Assembly: GCF_014652215.1 (NCBI RefSeq)
Contig: NZ_BMYJ01000012.1
Span: 40,154-104,153 of the forward strand
Reading direction: 5' to 3'
Source of the DNA: Neogemmobacter tilapiae
GTDB taxonomy: Bacteria; Pseudomonadota; Alphaproteobacteria; Rhodobacterales; Rhodobacteraceae
Length of the DNA: 64,000 bases
How positions within the stretch are numbered: position 1 is the stretch's first letter; each line of letters begins with the position of its first letter. This document shows, piece by piece, positions 62,278-64,000 of this stretch. A program made the position numbers and the translations under genes. The notes under the pieces were generated by a model. That model saw only the letters and a program-made list of their open reading frames with translations, was not told the DNA's origin and did not search any database.

Positions 62278-63297
62278 TCAGGCCATCTCATCGGGGTCTG
62301 CGTCTGCATCATCGGCACCGGGAATCTCGTCAAGACGCAGGGCCTTCACCCGGTCGGCAAAGACACGGCGGAACTTCGCAAGCTCCGCCACGATCCAGGC
62401 ATGCTGTCGGGGCCAGTCGCCCCGATCCGCGACATCGGCGTTGGGAAGGTGAACGGCAATTCGTGCCGCCACGCTGTCAGGCAGAGCCTGCCAATCCAAC
62501 ACACCGCCATAGGCCGCATCGATAGCACCGCGCTGCGCCATCAGCGCGTTGAACGCCTGATTGGGCGGCATTCCCTTTTGGCGCATATAGAGTTCGACAC
62601 GCAGTGATTTGCCTGTGCGGTTCGCAACGGCAGACATCTGAAATCCGGTGCGACCAATCCGAAACGGCAGCCACTGGCGCGGCCATGCCTTGGGGAAGCG
62701 TTGCTTCTCGCCAGAGGCTTCGGCGACATCCCGCATCGCCAGCCAGTATTCCTGATACAATGCGCCGGTCTCGCTCAGCGCCTCGCTGGACGCCCGCCGC
62801 ACGGCCTGCCTTGCCTGTCGCGCCCAATCGTTCGGCATGGCCACCACGTTGAATCGCGGGGCCGGGTCACTATCCCCTATGCGCAACAACTCAATCTCCA
62901 CCCCAAAGAAATCGTAGCCGTCAATGGTGCTGCGGTTCAGCCAGTCGATGGCCGCGCGGTGCTCTTCGCGGAACCGGGTCGCAACCCAGACGATGCTCGC
63001 CTCGTTGTTTGCAAGCCCCGCCAGATAGGTTAGCACCTGCCCAAGGTGGCGATGATCCGTCGGCTCAAGCTGGTTCTCGATCAGAACCTGCGCTCCGCCC
63101 TCGTCCACAGCGACGATATCCGCCGAAAAATCCCCGACGCTGAGTTCCGTCGATTGCAGGGTCAGTTCGCCCAGATGCAGCGCCTCGCCCAGTGCTGAAC
63201 GGTTATCGTCCTGCGCCAGCCATGGCGTGAAATCCCCGGCCTCGTTCCGCGAGACGGTGCGAATATCGACGGTTTCGATCTTGCCCAAGCGCATCAT
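62278..63297 (-). CDS. DUF4268 domain protein with PD-(D/E)xK-like N-terminus
   Basis: 339 residues. The N-terminal part (about 1-150) looks like a restriction-endonuclease-like fold: VGDFSADIVAVDEGGAQVLI then ENQLEPTDHRHLGQVLTYL, where D and ENQ occupy the positions of a D...E-x-(K/Q) active site. The C-terminal DUF4268 domain (about 200-325) includes YQEYWLAMRD, WLPFRIGRTGFQMSAVANR and RVELYMRQKG. Such proteins are common in mobile or defence contexts, but no partner genes are seen here. The 240-base gap between this gene and the prepilin peptidase shows no gene. In-frame ATG codons at 63297 and 63294 are both possible. Confidence 0.8.
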   Translation of the reverse strand: MMRLGKIETVDIRTVSRNEAGDFTPWLAQDDNRSALGEALHLGELTLQSTELSVGDFSADIVAVDEGGAQVLIENQLEPTDHRHLGQVLTYLAGLANNEASIVWVATRFREEHRAAIDWLNRSTIDGYDFFGVEIELLRIGDSDPAPRFNVVAMPNDWARQARQAVRRASSEALSETGALYQEYWLAMRDVAEASGEKQRFPKAWPRQWLPFRIGRTGFQMSAVANRTGKSLRVELYMRQKGMPPNQAFNALMAQRGAIDAAYGGVLDWQALPDSVAARIAVHLPNADVADRGDWPRQHAWIVAELAKFRRVFADRVKALRLDEIPGADDADADPDEMA

Positions 63298-64000
63298 TCA
63301 AATCCTTCGGTCTGGCCTTCGCTGGTCGAATTCTTCCATCAGTTCGACCCGCGCGACATCCACAATTCCTTCGCTGCCTTCACATGGCAAGGGCTGATCC
63401 AGATTCCCGCCCCCGACCGCCCTGCGCCTCTGCGCAACGAAGGGGACGATTTTCTGGTGTCGGACCAGACGAAGGCATTCTGGGGGCACGGATCGTGCGA
63501 CCGACCAAGGCGATAGGCAGACCCCACGCTGGGCATTTCGCAATTCCCATCATGGCAGTTGCCAAGGCGAGGGATGGGCTGGCTTGCCGAACGCATGGCC
63601 TGCTTTCCCGAACGGACCAGGCGCTCGCCGAGCGGTCCAACCTGAACGTCTCATTGCCTGCTTGCGGCAAGTCGGACAAATCGCAGGCGTCGACGACGCG
63701 CCCAGCGCCATCTTGCCCTCAATGCAGACACAGGTTTATGCGGGCCAACCTGCCGCCCTTGGTGCGAAGTTCGGTTTCAGCAGTTGGCTGATTTCGCCTG
63801 ACCGCATTTCGGCGCAAAGCGTTATCATAAGCAGCCAATCGCGGCCGCCCCTAAGGCGCAGATTGCCCAGTAGCCCAGAACGCTTGGCGCCACGTTAGAT
63901 CAGCACATTGTCCAGAAAATGGCGGAGGGGATGGGCCTGATATCCAACCTTCTCTTGTGGATGCCGCCCTCATTTGCAAGGAATTTCTGAACATTAGACA
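63298..64000. other. No supportable gene; possible degenerate region at window end
   Basis: About 700 bases with only short competing frames on both strands, none with a ribosome-binding site and recognisable domain. A plus-strand stretch (63300-63510) encodes protein-like text (for example HQFDPRDIHNSFAAFTWQG) but meets a stop, and another frame around 63700 contains CPQCRHRF. These could be remnants of a broken gene or chance. No terminal repeats or tRNA were recognised. Confidence 0.4.

Noticed and set aside
62278..63297. Complete restriction-modification or defence system around the DUF4268 gene
   Set aside because: No methylase, helicase or other partner gene is visible in the available flanks.
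63384..63791. Possible 135-residue protein with a CPQC element
   Set aside because: No ribosome-binding site, overlapping frames on both strands look equally good, and there is no convincing domain.

Overview
The window is about 64 kb of high-GC DNA from an alphaproteobacterium, most likely a member of the Rhodobacterales (Rhodobacter/Gemmobacter/Tabrizicola-like). I infer this from the codon usage, the density of ABC importers with their LysR, LacI and ArsR regulators, and GC-rich palindromic intergenic repeats. No tRNA, rRNA, CRISPR array or intact insertion sequence was seen. Assignments come from reading translations and motifs by eye; no database search was run.

1-24.7 kb is nutrient uptake and oxidative stress. 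It starts with a YdcSTUV-type polyamine/opine ABC importer (1-3840, cut by the window start) and a LysR regulator. A CUT1 sugar importer (4978-9188) and a GH2 glycosidase follow. Next come a LacI regulator, an ArsR-like regulator with a large C-terminal domain, a GH51 alpha-L-arabinofuranosidase and a hydroxypyruvate-isomerase-like enzyme (12.2-16.7 kb). A second LacI gene is divergent from an RbsACB-type sugar importer, with a clear palindromic operator on the promoter. The block looks like capture and breakdown of plant arabinose-containing glycans. It ends with a divergent katG/oxyR pair.

24.8-29.0 kb is a compact cluster: two zinc-ribbon DUF4178 proteins, a 52-residue membrane peptide, a DUF350 membrane protein, a 7-TM spermidine-synthase-like enzyme and a convergent SpeD (AdoMet decarboxylase). 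It looks like a membrane-associated polyamine-modification system of unknown purpose.

29.1-45.0 kb is a complete hydroxamate siderophore locus: phosphopantetheinyl transferase, ECF sigma factor, ornithine N-hydroxylase, IucB-like N-acyltransferase, siderophore esterase, a PLP enzyme of the trans-sulfuration family, an MbtH-like protein, a single-module NRPS (degenerate C-A-T-TE), a FecBCDE-type importer and a TonB-dependent receptor. The layout suggests an iteratively built cyclic, ester-linked N-acyl-N-hydroxyornithine oligomer.

45.1-62.0 kb holds a 2146-residue Sec-exported SpvB/FG-GAP/RHS protein with a C-terminal domain resembling a PD-(D/E)xK nuclease, an AT-rich putative immunity gene one base downstream, and a full but compact type II secretion system (gspG, J, I, F, D, C, M, L, E, K and a prepilin peptidase). 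Their adjacency suggests a type II system dedicated to a large polymorphic toxin. The window ends with a DUF4268 nuclease-like gene and about 0.7 kb without a supportable gene.
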